A DNA stretch of 64,000 nt from Sciurus carolinensis (lineage: Eukaryota > Chordata > Mammalia > Rodentia > Sciuridae), in assembly GCF_902686445.1 (NCBI RefSeq), contig NC_062218.1, forward strand, positions 19,211,515 through 19,275,514, written 5' to 3'. This document shows, piece by piece, positions 22,018 to 32,906 of the stretch. The notes under the pieces are model-generated. The model saw only the letters and a list, made by a program, of their open reading frames with translations, did not search any database and was not told the origin of the DNA. Both the position numbers and the translations under genes were made by a program. The number at the start of each line of letters is the position of its first letter. Within the stretch, counting starts at the first letter, position 1.

Positions 22018-23049
22018 CGCTATATTTGCATTGCAATATTTAGACAGATCTCAGAAAATCCCCAAATGTCCATCAGAAAATATTCAAAACATACACAATA
22101 GAGAAAGTTTGTCTTATAATCCCAAGTAAATTTTCTTTGCAGTGTCTAATTAAATACAAGTTGTTTTATGGAAATTATTTGGCAAAAGGCAACTTCAGTG
22201 TAATGAACTTGCTGTAAATAGGATAGATGCTCATACTTGAACTGAAAAGGCAGATGTCCCCTCCGAAGCCCCAGGAGGAGGGACTGCTACAGCCTCCTGT
22301 GCCAAGGTCTCCTGCTCCCTCAGCTGGTGGAGGGTGAGAGCTGAAGAGGAAGAAACCTGATCAATACACTTCAGGAGAGGGAGAACAACTGTAGCTGCTG
22401 TTAAGCAGGAAGCACATTATCCAATTATAGACTGGCATTAGAGTGCTCCAGTAGAAAAGAGTCTGCTTAAATTGAAATTGATGAACCCTGAGCATAAATA
22501 GCAAACAGGAAATATAATGGCTGATTTCTTTGAAGAGGGTCCTGACTAGTCTTTAATATAGCACTTGTCTATGAAAATCGGTTGGATTTCATGGTTCTGG
22601 TGCATAGTTTGTCATGCAATTAAAACACTAGGTTTCTGATAATGCTCTGAGTCCCATTATGTGGATATTCACTTTAATTGTAACATTTTTAAAAACTTTT
22701 TAACACTTTAACAAAGAGTTAATTTTCCTGAACCCTACCCACTGTAAATATTGATATAAACTAATGCAGGTGCCTACAAAACTAACTTTGTGCCATGGTG
22801 GATGGTTATACCTGGATCACTTACTGCAGTAAGACCAGAATGACCACACTTTCAAACAACCAGCTTTCCATTCTTAAAGATGATTTTCTCACAATACACC
22901 ATGCCTTCAGGGAGTAAGATTGATGCTTTAGGAATTTTTAAACTTATGTCACATCCCTAATTCACCTTATGTGGATGTGCACTCATGACAAAGCAAAATT
23001 AGTCTATTCTGTAGGGACAGTAAGGGGAATAATAGTGATGTTGCATTAA
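22015..23049. other. Unassigned sequence, partly GC-richer
   Basis: 22250-22450 is GC-richer and unrecognised (for example CTCCGAAGCCCCAGGAGG). 22420-22700 contains several AATTA/TTAATTG cores. No gene or repeat is identified. It may hold conserved noncoding sequence, but this is only a guess from composition. Confidence 0.4.
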
Positions 23050-23225
23050 TAGGTTCTATATATTAAGAATTTGCCATGTACCAGGTGCTTTTAATACACT
23101 TTAGCTATTGCTGTTCATGAAATCTTGTTATGCAGACTTTATTTTTAATTTTTTTTTTTATCTCAGAAATGTTAAATGAATTGACCAATGCCACAATAGT
23201 CAGTTCGAGCAAACCAAGAATTACC
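23050..23225 (-). mobile_element. MIR SINE, antisense
   Basis: 'taagaatttgccatgtaccaggtgctttt' (from 'gagcacttactatgtgccaggcactgttct'), 'cagactttatttttaa' and 'tctcagaaatgttaaatgaattgaccaatgccacaatagtcag' (from 'gaggcacagagaggttaagtaacttgcccaaggtcacacagctag') occur in the antisense MIR order. Confidence 0.65.
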
Positions 23226-24024
23226 ACAGAGGTCACTGAAGTTATGAAATATTAATAAACAGTTAAAAATTACTTACCATTAAAACCAACAAAATATATG
23301 TTTCCAACAGAATAGGGAAATGGTTTAGTTTTTATGATTTACAAAATCACTTTTGTATACTTACAAATACGTTTTCAAACTGATAATATATTACATTTTA
23401 ATAAGTTACAGTCCTACAAATGTGTTTTAAAACTGATAAAATGTTATGTACTAATAGTTTTGTAACTTAAAAAATATTTTTGAGCATATATTTCTATAAT
23501 ACAGAATTCAAAATAAACTTTAGTTTAAAAATAAACTTAGTCCATAAGTTCCAAATGTTTTAAGTTAATAGCACAAATTGGTTGTTTTAAAACATGTGTT
23601 ATCTCTTTTGTAATTCATTTGCTCCTCTAACAACCATAGCAATTATTGTTTTTTCAAACAAGAAAATGATCCTGTTCTAAGTATGTGGCTATTTCAAAAA
23701 CACTTAATAAATATATATTAGACCAAAATTATGGTGATCTTTGATATTCAAATTCTTCAAGAATCACAATATAAGAGCAAAGCTCAGAAGTAATGTGGAA
23801 CTAAAAAATCCATTTCTAATTTGTTGAGACTTTATCTACCATTTTTTCCAACTTCACAACTTCACAACTTCACATGAATCCCACTATTTCATATAATTCT
23901 TTGAAATTCCCAGACACATTCATAAGCTTACAGAAAAATGTTGTGACCACAGTTTTAAAAAGTGTCTAATAAAAATGCTGTCTGAAAAGAAATGATGATA
24001 ACTCAAATTAATTCAGTCTTTAAA
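23226..24024. other. AT-rich sequence with a short 8-bp tandem repeat
   Basis: Nothing recognisable apart from AACTTCAC repeated three times in tandem at 23850-23873. Confidence 0.6.
23850..23873. repeat. Three tandem copies of AACTTCAC
   Basis: Exact 8-bp unit repeated three times. Probably replication slippage; no known function. Confidence 0.9.
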
Positions 24025-24150
24025 CTTTGCCAAGAATTTTCTTACCTATTATCTCATTCAATCTTACAGGAATTTTATAAAATGAGTCTCCATAAGTATA
24101 TTCTCACATTTTAATTATGGAGAAATGAGTTATGGAAAGAATAAATTCTT
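24025..24150 (-). mobile_element. MIR fragment, antisense
   Basis: 'cttacctattatctcattcaatcttacaggaattttataaaatgagt' followed by 'cacattttaattatggagaaatgagttatggaaaga' follows the antisense MIR core (atgtattatctcatttaatcctcacaacaaccctatgaggt, ccattttacagatgaggaaactgaggcacagaga). Confidence 0.6.
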
Positions 24151-26154
24151 GCTTTGATCTTCAGTTTTTAGTGAAAACCATTGTTCTCCTTTTCAGACAA
24201 ATTTTATTGTTTTCCATTATGACTAATAAATATGTTTATCTGAATCATGTTAGAATCTAAAATGTTCTTACGTGTATATACAAATGCAGGCACACTTCCT
24301 TTGTTTACTTATATTTGTTCTAAACAGTGTAAACTGGACTTGTCATTTTAGAGAAGGTACTATGAGTCAATAAGGAGATTGTGACTGTGATTCTCCTCTT
24401 AGATTTCTCCTAGATTTTGTTTGATCTTGCCTATCATTATCTCAGTCTGAGATGTGTTAAGAAATTGTCCAAATGTTGTTTTTATAATTCTTAAATCTAA
24501 TCTTACGTCTCCATACAACTTTGAACTCCAATATTACCTCCTTACAAATCTTTGTGTTCATTTAATTACCAGAAGAGAGTAAATCCCCAAACATTAGTGT
24601 TGTTTTAAGAATAAGAAAAGCAAGTCACCTAATAACAAATTGATCTTTCAGCAGCAGCATCCAACTAATACCATCACAGAGATGTTTGCTGAATGCTAAT
24701 AAATTCTCCTGTATTTTGGATATTTCTGCTTATGTTGAAGTCATAGAGGTTGAATGGTGCAGTTTACTAGCTTTTAAGGGAAATGTTTTACATTTTGGGG
24801 ACCAGCTTCATTCATATGTATTTGTGAGTTTCAGATACAATAAAATTTATGGGAAAAAGAAAGCTAGACTGGATATTAGAAAGCTTTGCCTGCAGTTAAA
24901 AGTATGGCACTAACTTGCCTCATAACCTTTAGCCATTAAAAAAGCATCTAGTCAATAATTTCATTGGAAAATGTGAGGAAATTAAACTACATTATCTCTA
25001 AGATCTCAGCTAGCTATAAAAAACACAGTATCTGACTAACAATTTGTGATACCCTTCCTACCTAATTCAGAAATAATCAGGCAGTCAAGAAGAAGAAAAG
25101 GTTGTATGTGAATACACACCGTGTCCCCCTCTTACCTTTTCATGACCTTCACAATTTAATTGTTCTCCTCAACAAATAACATTAAAGAAATAATATTTTG
25201 ATTTTATACTTTAAGTAATTTAGGAATCAGCTACTAAGTTACCCATACAACATTGTACCATGAGTCCCATGGTGTACAAGAAAAATTGCTCAGGTAAGAA
25301 TATTATTAAATAAATTATTGGGACATTTTCCTATAAAAGACCTAGTTGTTTTATTGCAATTAGATTGGATGTTTTACTTTTTCCTTTATTGTTGTGGTCA
25401 GTAAAAACTGAAGGGTAATTTAAGTAAATGATTAAAAATTAACTTAGAGCTGAGGAGCATATTTGAAAAATGGACACATACTATTAATATATTTTGTCTT
25501 TTTAAAACCACATTTTCATGTTAGAACTCTTACTATAAAATAACAAAAAAGAAGCCTGCACAATTAAAATGAAAAAAAAAAAAAAAAAGACTTTCTGTAG
25601 ACATAATTGCTTGGCATTTTAAACCTTTCTTGTTAGCTGAGATTTATTATTGTTTTGTATCTTTCAGATGTGACTATTAAGTGCAAGCAAAATGAAATAA
25701 ATAATATGTGAAATTTTTAGGCTGTTAAGTTTAATTTATATTAGATTCACTTAAAGACACTAAAAAGTAGTGATGATTAAAATTATACAGTTAAGATCCA
25801 TCTCTAACATATTTTCATCCATAATTAAAAAAAGTCATTAAAAATATGCATATGTGAGATATTAATACTGAGTAGTGTGGCTTGATAGAAGAAAAGGGGA
25901 CTAGTTTATTCCTTTATTGTGCAGATATTTTGACCCCTTTTTTTTGGAGAATGAAGAAGACTTAGAGAAGTAGAGTCAAGTGTAGAAAGACCAAGAGTTA
26001 TTAACATGAGAAACTGTATCAAATCAATTTTCTGCTCACTAAAAATTCTTATGGTTACAGTAAATCTTAATTTAAATATTCCTATTCATTTTGAAGGACA
26101 TACATTTAATTTTGACCACAATGTTTATAGAATGATTAAACTCAAAGAAAAAGA
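24151..26154. other. AT-rich unassigned sequence
   Basis: No gene recognised. A run of 17 A lies at 25572-25588 without a recognisable retroposon body beside it. An isolated minus-strand donor-like AAG|GTAAGAG lies near 25131-25139, with no convincing partner acceptor. Confidence 0.5.
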
Positions 26155-26300
26155 GCCAAATTCGGGGGCATATGCCTATAATCCCAGCTACCCATGAGGC
26201 TGAGGAAGGAGGATGGCAAATTTAAGGTCAGCCTCAGAAGTTTAGCAAGACCTTCAGCAATTTAGCAAGACTTTGTCCAAAGAAAAAAAGAAAGAAAATA
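26155..26300 (+). mobile_element. B1-derived SINE (squirrel type), plus strand
   Basis: GGGGGCATATGCCTATAATCCCAGCTACC, then 'gaggctgaggaaggaggatggcaaatttaaggtcagcctcag', then a repeated 'tttagcaagac' block and an A-rich tail (26277-26300). This is the 7SL-derived B1 half of the squirrel composite SINE. No clear ID half follows, so it is truncated or a monomer. No TSD was identified. Confidence 0.8.
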
Positions 26301-26304
26301 AATT

Positions 26305-26780
26305 AATAACTAACAATACAAGGTCTCAATAAGGATGTGAAAAATCTAAATCTCATATGATGTTCGAGGAAATACAAAGTGGTACAACATTTTGAAAAAG
26401 ATTTTGATAATTTCTTAAAAAGTTAAGAATATGCCTATTGTGTGATGTAGCTACTTCACTCTGAGATATTTGCTCCAAAGAAAAGAAAACATACATCCTT
26501 CCAAAGGTTTACACGCATGATGACCTTTTCTAATTATTCCTAACTGGACAAAACCCAAATATCCATCAACAGATGAAGGAATAAACCATGAAAGTTTCAT
26601 AGAATAGAATATTACTTGATAATTAAATGGAAAAATACTAGTAGTACACTAAAATACTGAATTACTTCTACACTGGTAAAATAAACTCAGAATCAAATAC
26701 ATTTGTATTACACTACTCCATGTATAAAAATTCAAAAATATGGATGTTAGTCAATAATGACAGAAAGCACATAAGTGGTC
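26305..26780 (+). mobile_element. Old L1 (L1M-type) 3' ORF2 fragment, sense
   Basis: 'caaaacccaaatatccatcaacagatgaaggaataaa', then 'catagaatagaatattacttgataattaaatgg', then 'tactccatgtataaaaattc' and 'acagaaagcacataagtgg' parallel the end of mammalian L1 ORF2 and 3' UTR (caacccaaatgtccatcaacagatgaatggataaa, tacaatggaatactactcagcaataaaa, gacagaaagcagattagtggttgc). It is heavily mutated and does not encode protein. Confidence 0.65.
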
Positions 26781-26841
26781 GAATAGTATATAATGGGGTA
26801 GAATGAAGCAAGGCAAAGGCCTTAAAAATATTTGGGAATAA

Positions 26842-26993
26842 CTGGGCAGAATGGCCCATGTCTGTAATCCAGCAACTCCAGAAGCTGAAAGTTCAAGGTC
26901 AGTCTCAGAACTTAGTGAGACACTTATCAAAATCAAAATAAAAGACTGGTAGTGTAGCTCAGTGGTAAAGCATCCCTGGGTTCCATCCCCAGT
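26842..26993 (+). mobile_element. B1-ID composite SINE, plus strand
   Basis: CTGGGCAGAATGGCCCATGTCTGTAATCC begins a B1 half that continues with 'agttcaaggtcagtctcag' and 'acttagtgagacac'. An A-rich linker then leads into an ID-like half with A box 'agtgtagctcagtggtaaagc' and B box GGTTCCATCCCC. Its A-tail continues into the long purine microsatellite at 26994-27170, which shows where that repeat came from. Confidence 0.88.
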
Positions 26994-27040
26994 TAAAAAG
27001 AAGAAAAAGAGAAAGAAAGAAAGAAAGAAGGAAAGAAGGA

Positions 27041-27100
<60 letters not shown>

Positions 27101-27170
27101 AAAAGAAAGCGAGCGAGCGAGCGGAAGGAAGGAAGGAAGGAAGGAAAGAAGGAAGGAAGGAAGGAAGGAA
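26994..27170. repeat. Purine microsatellite (GAAA)n-(GCGA)n-(GGAA)n
   Basis: A 177-bp tract, purine on the plus strand except for a (GCGA)n stretch at 27109-27123. The order is GAAA units with a few GGAA interruptions, then GCGA units, then GGAA units. It starts as the tail of the SINE at 26842-26993. The 73-codon frames on both strands translate the repeat and are not genes. Confidence 0.97.
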
Positions 27171-28429
27171 GTCTTTTTTATGATGGTAGTTTCAGAAGTG
27201 TAAATATTCTTCAAAGCTTACTTAATTTGCAATTTAAGTATATGCAAAATTATACATCAATAAAGTTACAGAACCCCCACTTCTTTCCCATTTTTCTTTT
27301 GACAAAAAATTATCATAACTAAACACTAAATGTCATATTATATCCATTATAATCTAGCAATCTATATACCTTTAGCACGATTTCTTATTTTTTAAAGAAA
27401 CCATATGGAAGATGAAGTAAAATCACCTACTTTATATTTCTAATGGTTTCTTAAATTGTGTAGAGCATTCTCCATTCAATCACAGCTTAAGACAACTTTA
27501 AACTTAATGTTCTAGTACCTAGTCAGATAATAGTTCAGTAAAATTTTATATAGGGAAATAAAGTGCCAATCCATTTCAAACAATGACCACTGTGAAATGC
27601 TTAATTACTTTTTGATACACATATATCATTGTCCATTTGTTCCTAACTTCTCTGTAATGTGTATTGAAATATCACTCTAGCATATCTTTAGCATCTATGC
27701 CATAGAAAGTGACATTATATTATAGAAAAAGCACTGGGCTCTCTCAGGCTCTAACTGCATTTGACAAGCCATAAGATGAAAACACCTTATATAGCATAAT
27801 AACACTGGCCTAGTTACAGAGCAGCTCTGAAAGGATATCCCTCTTACCTTTATTTACTTATTTACTGAATTGAATTTTTCTTCAGGTTTCATGGCAGCTC
27901 TATTAACTCCTAAATACCGGGTTTCATTCTGCTCTCAGTTACACTGACTGTAATACCCAGTTTCCTCTCATGTCAACTAGCTTTTTCACTCCTGCAAAAG
28001 TCAATAATCTGCTGCCACAACATAAAGAATAGGTAACTTCTGTCCAGCTGACTCTATTTTACTTATTAAAATAATTTAAACTCTCCACAGAGATACAGGG
28101 AGCAGTCTGAAGTGCTACTCTTACTCTTTACACAAAATATTCAAGTTTAAGGTTTTGTTGTAATAATAGCAATAGTTGTGAAAATAGCTATGATTTTGAT
28201 GGTTTTCTTTTGAGATAAAATAATGCAATGACAAACAGCAATTGTGTATGTACAGTGTATATCCCCAAATAAAACTTTGGTTTAAACTGCAATGATTATG
28301 TCTATTTTGATGCTGGCTGAAGTATGCAATACAATTGCTCATATTATGAATCATGAGGAGATTTTTTCTCATTAAGAAGTCTTTACCATTGTCATTAAAA
28401 AATGTTAAAAAAATGCTATCCATTTGTAG
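27171..28429. other. AT-rich unassigned sequence
   Basis: No gene. The 111-codon minus-strand frame at 28121-28456 is unrecognised, has low complexity and has no supporting signals. A minus-strand donor-like AAG|GTAAGAG occurs near 27845, without a partner. Confidence 0.5.
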
Positions 28430-28700
28430 CAAGAATGATAATGGATGTAATAACAAAGTGCTGGTGGAAATATAAATGGTTTCTACATGTTAGAGGAGCA
28501 ACATTGAATTTTGTAACATACTGGCATGTGTGTCAGGTGTACACATGTGTGTGTGCACCTGGATATGTGCAAGGAAATAGACTGGGGAGTTCTACAGTTG
28601 TTATTAAGAAAATACCATGCTTATAATAGTGAGAAACTAGAAACATTAACATTTAATATTTAGATACAGTATGAAACTTCCATTAATGAAAGTATTCTTT
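28430..28700 (+). mobile_element. Old L1 (L1M-type) ORF2 fragment, sense
   Basis: 'gtgctggtggaaatataaatggtttctacatgtta' recalls L1 'ttgctggtgggaatgtaaaatggt', and the later 'ttataatagtgagaaactagaaacattaacatttaatatttagatacag' recalls 'tcataatagccaaaaagtggaaacaacccaaatgtccatcaacag'. The part between has a short TG tract (28525-28555). It is diverged, with no coding capacity. Confidence 0.5.
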
Positions 28701-29865
28701 AGCATGCTTTACAACTATATTTTACATAAATTTGTAATTTAGTAATACATTTAAATACATAATTTAAAAACTAAACAAAAGCTTTTTATTTGTCAAATTC
28801 TACTCCAAAGACCAATATGAATGCCTGATTCCATATCAGCAGTACAGATAAAGACCCTGCCAGTGTTGATCCAACAGTGAAGAACAGACAATTTTACCAA
28901 ATCTCGGGACTATGTGTGGAGTTTTCAAAGGTTAACTCACCATATCTGGTTCATCAGTACTGTAAGTTTGAGAAAACAATGAAAGTGATAATCTTTATTT
29001 ATTTTTCTATTCCCCTTCCAATGCTTTCTACTTTTCAAGTACATACACAAAGGAAGAGGAAACCACAATTTAGGTAATTATATAAAATTCAGGTTTAAAT
29101 ATTTTAAATGAGAGAATACCTAACTTCTTCCAGGGCAGATATTGATTCTCTCATAAATGGTTTCAAACCCCATTGGCAGATGCATCAACAGATGTTTAAG
29201 CCCCCAAATCTCATGGTAGACAAGTGTAGTATCTGCATTCTCATTTTTATTCCATTCCTATCCATCTAAAATGGGGAAAGAATCAAGAAAACTGGTTCCC
29301 ATCCCGCAGAGAAACAGATCAGCTACTGTTTGGTGGCAAGGCTTCTATGAAGATACCTCAGCCAAATAAAAATATGAATATTCTGGAGCTGGGAAAAACC
29401 CCATGATTTAGTGCAATCCTGTGTTTTTTACTATTGGATCAACTCTGGCAGGATCTTTGTTTGCATTGCAGAGATGGAATCAGACATTCATATTGGTCTT
29501 TGGAGTAGAATTAGGCAAATAAAATGTTTACATTTGTTTGGTTTTCAATTTACCTATTTAGACTTTTTATTACTAAATTTCAAACAAACACACAAAGTAG
29601 AGGAAACAGTATTAGTAGACAGCAGTGTTCCAATCACCCAGCTTGATCATTTAGATATTCTTGGTCAATCTTGTTTCACAGATATTCTTTCACTCTATCA
29701 CTAACTTCCTGTAGAACATTTTTGAAGCAGATACTAGATGTTACGTTAGTCTGCATATAAATATTTCAGTTTGTGATATACATTTTAAGGATTCCTTTCT
29801 CTCTCTCTCTCTCTCTCTCTCAAAAGACATCCACAATATCTTTATCACATGGTGTTTTTACTTAT
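28701..29865. other. Unassigned sequence with a (CT)n tract
   Basis: No gene. The 97-codon frame at 29411-29704 is unrecognised. A pure CT run of about 12 units lies at 29797-29821. Confidence 0.5.
29797..29821. repeat. (CT)n microsatellite
   Basis: About 12 uninterrupted CT units. Confidence 0.92.
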
Positions 29866-30078
29866 TTTTAAAATTATTTTTGGTACTGAGGTTTGAACCC
29901 AAGGACACTTAATTACTGATCTATATCCCCAGTCTTTTTAAAGTTTTATTTAGAGGCAGATTCTTGCTGAGTTGCTTAGGGCCTCACTAAATTTCTGAGA
30001 CTGACTTTTAACTTGTGATCCTCCTGCCTCAGTCTCTGGAGTACCTGGGATTACAGGTGTGCACCACTGCAACAGGCT
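29866..30078 (-). mobile_element. B1-ID composite SINE, minus strand
   Basis: Read on the minus strand it starts GAGCCTGTTGCAGTGGTGCA and 'cacctgtaatcccaggtactccag'. It continues through 'gaggcaggaggatcacaagtt' and 'cctaagcaactcagcaag', and ends with the ID-like half ('atatagatcagtaattaagtgtccttgggttcaaacctcagtacc') and an A-rich tail. It is followed within a few bases by a separate ID insertion. Confidence 0.88.
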
Positions 30079-30081
30079 CTT

Positions 30082-30223
30082 TTGCACTGACTCTTTATTT
30101 TTTTAAAAACTTTGTTTTATTTATTTATTTTTATGGGTACTGAGGATCAAACCCAGTACCTCACACGTGCTAGGCAAGTGCACTACCACTGAACTACAAT
30201 CCCAACCCCTTGCACTGACTCTT
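30082..30223 (-). mobile_element. ID SINE with perfect 14-bp target-site duplication, minus strand
   Basis: The body (30096-30209) reads on the minus strand GGGGTTGGGATTGTAGTTCA, 'gtggtagtgcacttgcctagcacgtgtgagg', B box GGGTTTGATCC, 'cagtacc', then an A-rich tail. TTGCACTGACTCTT occurs exactly at 30082-30095 and again at 30210-30223. It landed immediately beside the 5' end of the B1-ID element at 29866-30078 and is therefore younger than that insertion. Confidence 0.95.
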
Positions 30224-32364
30224 AAGTGGTTACCACTAATGGCCCCTACCTTGATCATTTCATCCTGTAAAATCTTATTAGATTTCTGCATGTGGTCTGT
30301 TTTCATGCCCCAACTAGTAAACAGAGAGTATATTATTCTACTATGGACTTCAAAAAGAGATTAACTGGCAAATACTATCTTAAACTTGATTCATGCAGCC
30401 ATTACCCACATCTCCCAACATGTCTATTGCTAGTGGTGAAGAACAACAACTGAAGATACATTATTTATTATAAAACTCAATAATTGACAGATCACTCATT
30501 TGGCCCACAAAACAAAAAACCTTCAATAATTTATAGCTGCTTGTTGGATGAAATGTAAATTTCTTGTGGATAATTAAAAATTCTTTTTGATGTGGCTGTA
30601 AAGTGATTTCCTATAATTTAAAAAATAAAAGTTGGTTGCTTTCTTTGTTATCAGAATGTACTTTCCTATTCTCAATTTTCAATTCTGGGGTGTGCCTGAC
30701 TTCTTCCCAAACTCCACATATGTGTGGGTAATTAAAAGGGCATGTTACTACCTGACAGCTCCAGCAGAGTTTAATGTAAATACTGGATACTAAATAGACA
30801 CTAGGTAAATATTTGCTGAACAAATGGTATAATGTCCTACTGAATAAAGCATTGCCTTTCTGTAAATGGCAGATGTTTACCTGCACCATCCTTTTACTAC
30901 TCTATTTTAAAGCAGTACAGAAATATGTTTGGGGAATAAGATTTCCAGATGCTGCTTCTCTGCTTGGGAATATGAAAACCTATCACAATTCACCACACCA
31001 GAACTATTTTCATTTAGGACAGTTCTCTCAAAGGGACTACAAAGCAAGGACCATTTATCTTTATCATATAGGGCTATTTTTTAATCTAAAGACCAAGAAT
31101 TAGGTTCATGCTTTCTAATGGGAAAAAACAGTACTAACTTTGAGATACCATTTTTTGGTATGTTATATTTCATAATGACAAACCAACTTTACAATTCCTT
31201 TGTTGATCTCACCGAGTTTGTATTCCATTTAAAAAATGAGTTATTTTTCATTTCATAAAATTGTCATTTTATTTTTCAAATGCATTTTAAACTCAGTGCT
31301 ATAGTTATGAAAATATCAGAATCATATATTATTAATGAATATTCTTGAGAAAATATTTCACAATTTATATCTTCATTTATAATTAAAGCACACACTTCAT
31401 TATATTAATGACAGAGGACAAACATACTTTCAGTTGGTTGCAAGATGATGAATTATGGTACAGCAGTGTTGCTATACTCTCCTCTTACTAGCTTTAATTA
31501 AAAAATCAGATAATTAGGAGGCTCATTTATAAACTAGATAATTTAGAAATAATTTAATACATAAAAAAACTAAAAGTACCCAAATAACTTTTATAAATAA
31601 TGATAAGTAATTCTCATTACTACAGAAATTATTATGGTACTAACTTTATGTGTTCTATACAAGTTTGTGTTAGCAGGAAGATAGTTTGTTCCTTTTCTGG
31701 TGAACTGTTTCTGAAGTCAAGAACTTGATTAAAAAAAATAAAAACCAGTCTTTTTAAAATTGAGGTTTGACATATGACGAAATGAATAATTTAATTTAGA
31801 ATCTCTAGGAAGACTGGATCCATTCCCTGCTAATCAGAAGTGGTCAGGACCTCAGAATCAGCTACTCAGTTCACAAAGATCTAGGAAAATAGGATAGTAA
31901 AAAATAACAAATGTTTAAGATCCTGATGTTTCAGGGGTAAATACTTAATGCCAAGTAGGTCTGTAATTTGTGGCACGTACAGGTGATTGAGGAATACAAA
32001 TGAGCCTGAAGCTGGGTGAAGTTGTGTGTCTCTGTCGTTGCCCTGTGAGGAGCAGTCTTTAATCAAGAAAAAGTAGGCTTTTAATAATCTACAGGAAATA
32101 TGTTTCTTTTTTTTCTTTTTCTTTCTTTTTTTTTTTTTTTTATTCTCAGTTGGTTAGTCTTACAAGTGATCTTGCTGACATGGTTCTTGGATGAAACAAG
32201 TCCAAAAGTATTTTTGTGATGTGTCAAGCCCAAGAACAGGGACTTGTGATCATTCTGATTCCTCCACATATTTATTTTATATTGTTATAGTCCTTGCAAA
32301 GTACAAATAGCATGCTATTTTCTTCAAGAAGGGAAACAATGCACAAAGGAAGCAAAACCACATT
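30224..32364. other. AT-rich unassigned sequence
   Basis: No gene recognised. Frames of 92-96 codons near 30611-31103 overlap antisense and have no known relatives that I can name. A T-rich tract with C interruptions lies at 32102-32142. Confidence 0.5.
32102..32142. repeat. T-rich low-complexity tract
   Basis: Runs of T broken by single C bases, ending in about 19 T. It could be the A-tail of a minus-strand retroposon, but no body is recognisable beyond it. Confidence 0.8.
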
Positions 32365-32530
32365 AATATGTCCATTTTAAAGATGAAGGAAATTCAGGCA
32401 GGTTAAAATAAATGGTTATGTTATGAGTTCACATAAATTAATTTACAACCTGCCTAAGGTGACTTAGAGAATAACTTTAAAGACAATAGTCCAGAATTCA
32501 TGCCTTCTGATTATAATACAAAGCTGCTCC
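32365..32530 (-). mobile_element. MIR SINE, antisense
   Basis: 'ccattttaaagatgaaggaaattcaggcaggtta', then 'aacctgcctaaggtgacttagagaataact', then 'agtccagaattcatgccttctgattataatac' keep the antisense MIR order (cattttacagatgaggaaactgaggc, acttgcccaaggtcacacagctag, ctccagagcccatgctcttaaccac). A short unrelated stretch lies inside. Confidence 0.6.
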
Positions 32531-32906
32531 CCTGCCCTTTTCGTTGCATCACAACCTAGCTTGTCAGTCTGAAAGCTGCTCTCCCCCACTTTCTGCCGCA
32601 GTCATTTCCCTGCCTCCCAACTACTTGTCAGTCTGTGAACATCCTAGCTAGCTATTGGTTCATCAGTCAGCTTGCAAGTATCCTTCTCTGTTATTGGTCC
32701 CCTGTTAGCCCTGCGGAATTCAACTGCTTAAGGATAGCTACCCGCCATCTTTTCTCATGCTTTCTCTCTCTTACTCTCTTTCTCTCTCTCTAGTGCATGC
32801 CCTTTCTCTTTTCCTCTCATTTTCTCTCTTAACCTGCAGGGAGACACTTTTAAACTCCCTTATGTGATTTCCTGTGTCCGGTGTGGTTTTCGTGGGGTTT
32901 CTTACA
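32531..32906 (+). mobile_element. Putative endogenous retrovirus LTR
   Basis: A 376-bp block that is GC- and pyrimidine-richer than its flanks. It has two CCAAT-type boxes read as ATTGG (near 32655 and 32693), a repeated CTTGTCAGTCTG (near 32559 and 32625), a CT-rich centre and an end in TTTCTTACA at about 32906. These are features of an LTR U3-R-U5. I could not fix the 5' end or a TSD, so family and orientation are tentative. No viral gene is attached. It could instead be another GC-rich repeat. Confidence 0.35.

Noticed and set aside
21610..22129. Overlapping frames of 69-139 codons on both strands
   Set aside because: They translate the CT/CA/GA microsatellite (SLSL, HTHT, RERE runs) and continue only briefly into flanking sequence.
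25131..25139. Consensus-like minus-strand splice donors AAG|GTAAGAG here and near 27845
   Set aside because: No matching acceptor at exon-like distance and no unusual sequence composition; such isolated donors arise by chance.
26962..27214. 73-codon lysine/glutamate- and serine/phenylalanine-rich frames
   Set aside because: They are translations of the GAAA/GGAA repeat on each strand.
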